Part shown: positions 14,186-15,574 of the stretch, in pieces
How the letters are laid out: every line of letters starts with the position of its first letter
Position numbering within the stretch: the first letter of the stretch is position 1
Source: Pseudomonadota bacterium
Lineage (GTDB): Bacteria > Pseudomonadota > Gammaproteobacteria > Steroidobacterales > Steroidobacteraceae
Reading direction: 5' to 3'
Assembly (NCBI GenBank): GCA_023423065.1
Contig: JAFAGC010000023.1
Location: forward strand, 1 to 15,574
DNA length: 15,574 bases
Notes under the pieces: generated by a model
The model's input: only the letters and a program-made list of their open reading frames with translations
What the model was told of the DNA's origin: nothing
The model's database searches: none
Position numbers and translations under genes: made by a program

Positions 14186-15319
14186 CTATTTTTCCGGCCG
14201 TTTTTCCGCCTGTGCGGCTTCCGCCAGCACGCGGAAATGGGCCTCGATCAGCGCGAAATTGGGGTCGTGGCCGGCGCCCGGAACCATGACCAGCTTCTTG
14301 TGTGGGGCCTGCAGAGAATCGACGAATGCGCGTGTGACGGCGGCACGGGTCAGCAGATCTTCCTCGCCCTGGACGAACAGCATGGGGAGCGCGTATTTCC
14401 CGCCGAGCGCCGGCAGGTCGACTTTGGCCGCCATGCCGTCGCCCTTCAGGCCGAGGTACTTGATGAACGAGATTTCTTCGCCGGCTTCGTAGGCCGCCAT
14501 ATCGGCATCCGACCTGTATTCGGCCGCGAATTCGAGCTTGGGCGCCGGGGACGTCGTTTCGTTTTCGTACTTGCGGATGATGCGGCGCAACTGCCCGAAG
14601 TTGCGCGGATTGGCCCAGGGCGGTGGTCCGAGTTTTTCCAGGGTCGCGATGGCGGCTGCGTCCTGCTTGCCACGCGCGGCGTCGAGCGTCGCGGAGTAGC
14701 TTGCTGACACGTTGTCGCGCGCATTCACGAGCTGCGCGACGCCGACGTAGGCGTGAAAGAGATCGGGACGCTGGTGCGCCATGTGAACGCCGAGCACGGA
14801 TCCCCACGAGGATCCGGTCAGGATGATCTTTCGCTTGCCGAGCTTGCGGCGCAGGTGTTCGGCGACGTCGATGCCGTCCGAGACGAGCTGGTCGATGGTG
14901 AGCATCGTTGCATCGAGTCGCTCCTCGGTGAGCTCGACGACGGGCTCGTTGCGCGCATATGTGCGGCCCGAGAGCCGCTGATCCCAGGTGGCGATCGTGA
15001 AGGACTTTCGCCACGTCCCATACAACGTATCCATGAAGGGCGAAAGCGGATTTCCCGGCCCGCCGTGCACGAACAGGATCACGGGGTTCGCGCAATCGGC
15101 GCCATCGATGGTGATCCACTGTTCGATGCCGCCGATGGGAACGTAAGCGTGCTCGTGCAGCGTACGATCCTGCGCGTCCTGCGCGCACGCCGGGGACAAC
15201 GCCGATTCCGCATGCGCCGCGCCGAACAACGCGAGAAGAAGAATCGGGGACAGATTTATTTTGCGACGATAACGAGACGGGCGGTGCCCGTTATCGTCAA
15301 TAAATAGATCTGTCCCCAT
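14186..15319 (-). CDS. Secreted alpha/beta hydrolase, proline iminopeptidase-like
   Basis: The 377-residue hydrolase has H-G-G-P-G at 85-89 (oxyanion loop), W-D-Q-R-L-S-G-R at 112-119 and nucleophile Ser171 in G-S-S-W-G-S. Asp321 (Q-G-E-E-D) and His351 (G-A-G-H-D) complete the triad. HGGPG plus WDQR is the pattern of proline iminopeptidases and related hydrolases (S33); the true substrate is unknown. Residues ~16-37 form a signal peptide (basic run, then hydrophobic to A-H-A). The ATG at 15319 and the first ~24 codons are made of a palindromic repeat element, and the ATG overlaps the upstream isomerase stop as TGATG. The only other in-frame start near the signal, TTG at codon 31, would remove most of it. 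So the repeat seems to have become part of the gene. The true N-terminus is the least certain part. Confidence 0.85.
   Translation of the reverse strand: MGTDLFIDDNGHRPSRYRRKINLSPILLLALFGAAHAESALSPACAQDAQDRTLHEHAYVPIGGIEQWITIDGADCANPVILFVHGGPGNPLSPFMDTLYGTWRKSFTIATWDQRLSGRTYARNEPVVELTEERLDATMLTIDQLVSDGIDVAEHLRRKLGKRKIILTGSSWGSVLGVHMAHQRPDLFHAYVGVAQLVNARDNVSASYSATLDAARGKQDAAAIATLEKLGPPPWANPRNFGQLRRIIRKYENETTSPAPKLEFAAEYRSDADMAAYEAGEEISFIKYLGLKGDGMAAKVDLPALGGKYALPMLFVQGEEDLLTRAAVTRAFVDSLQAPHKKLVMVPGAGHDPNFALIEAHFRVLAEAAQAEKRPEK
15246..15317. repeat. 72-base palindromic repeat (GGGGACAGAT-ended, REP/MITE-like)
   Basis: The outer arms GGGGACAGATTTATTT (15246-15261) and its near-perfect reverse complement AAATAGATCTGTCCCC (15302-15317) match at 15 of 16 positions. 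Inside, GACGATAACG (15265-15274) pairs exactly with CGTTATCGTC (15289-15298). A nested ACGGGC/GCCCGT pair (15277-15282 and 15286-15291) gives an alternative fold. I recall GGGGACAGATxTATTT as a recurrent sequence near IS200-like REP-associated (RAYT) transposase genes in Proteobacteria. No transposase is visible here, so this would be a non-autonomous or solitary copy. It starts directly against the isomerase stop codon and reads through in frame into the hydrolase. Confidence 0.75.
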
Positions 15320-15574
15320 CAGCGTGTCGGGATTGCGATGTTGCAGACGTCGATGTGGCCCGCGGGCCGCACGAACCAGGATTCCCGGCGATTGCGGCGC
15401 GCTTCGACGTACTTCGCGAACAGGGATGTATCCGTGCGCAGCACCTCGATCGCGGTGCGCTTGGCCTCGGGGAGATCGCTCGCGAGTCGCGCCACGAGAA
15501 TGAGCGGCCGGCGGGGTTTCTCTTCATCGGTGTAGAAACCGAGGGGTCCGCGGGCGCGCGGGCGCGCCCGCCGG
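15319..15574 (-). CDS. Peptidylprolyl isomerase (cyclophilin-type), C-terminal part
   Basis: Only the last ~84 codons are in the window; the start and the cyclophilin domain lie beyond 15574. The frame reads L-G-F-Y-T-D-E-E-K-P, then L-R-T-D-T-S-L-F-A-K-Y-V-E-A-R-R-N-R, and ends G-H-I-D-V-C-N-I-A-I-P-T-R before TGA (15321-15319). That tail (an R-T-D-T-x-x-F-x-x-Y-V-x-x-R-R-N-R-R block followed by I-D-V-C-N) is one I associate with the extended cyclophilin-type isomerases of xanthomonad-like Gammaproteobacteria. The first visible residues are Arg/Pro/Ala-rich, coded by a GGGCGCGCCC-type tract at 15560-15569. The stop overlaps the hydrolase start by one base (TGATG), so the genes are translationally coupled or have become so through the repeat insertion. 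The identity comes from the tail alone. Confidence 0.6.
   Translation of the reverse strand, partial: RRARPRARGPLGFYTDEEKPRRPLILVARLASDLPEAKRTAIEVLRTDTSLFAKYVEARRNRRESWFVRPAGHIDVCNIAIPTR

Noticed and set aside
15297..15527. 76-codon minus-strand frame at the right edge
   Set aside because: It is Arg/Ser-rich shadow translation. Another frame over the same bases gives the recognisable isomerase tail ending at 15319.

Overview
The window is G+C-rich bacterial chromosome (roughly two thirds G+C by eye). The exception is the first ~720 bases, which are clearly more A+T-rich. The gene content points to a Gammaproteobacterium, perhaps Steroidobacterales or Xanthomonadales: a leucine/isovalerate (liu) cluster, a cyclophilin-type isomerase tail of the kind I associate with xanthomonad relatives, and a GGGGACAGAT-ended palindromic repeat. 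The lineage is an inference; there is no rRNA or other marker gene to confirm it.

Layout. (1) 1-663 (+): the carboxy-terminal core of a TNT-type NAD+-glycohydrolase toxin, cut off from any upstream part, followed with stop/start overlap by a small probable immunity gene. (2) 724-2456 (-): a TPR protein and a GT1-like glycosyltransferase, probably one transcript. (3) 2568-6388 (-): an S9 prolyl-oligopeptidase-family enzyme, a Tat-exported Gfo/Idh/MocA oxidoreductase, and a 45-codon ORF coupled to the oxidoreductase by a TGATG stop/start overlap. (4) 6425-12727: the leucine-degradation locus. Isovaleryl-CoA dehydrogenase plus a GntR/FCD regulator run leftward. The methylcrotonoyl-CoA carboxylase carboxyltransferase subunit, methylglutaconyl-CoA hydratase and the biotin-bearing carboxylase subunit run rightward. 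The 58-base divergent spacer holds a perfect GntR-type palindrome. (5) 12862-15574 (-): a tight run of a cyclophilin-type isomerase (only its C-terminus is in the window), an alpha/beta hydrolase, a YebC-family protein and a nitroreductase.

The liu genes together cover isovaleryl-CoA to HMG-CoA; HMG-CoA lyase (liuE) is not in the window. The usual MerR-type LiuR is also absent, and a GntR protein with an altered FCD metal site sits in its place, co-transcribed with the dehydrogenase.

The points most worth following up are the orphan toxin/immunity pair, the GntR/palindrome control of the liu locus, the 72-base palindromic repeat that supplies the start codon and first ~24 codons of the alpha/beta hydrolase, and the small coupled ORF after the oxidoreductase. 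I saw no tRNA, rRNA, CRISPR array or complete insertion sequence.
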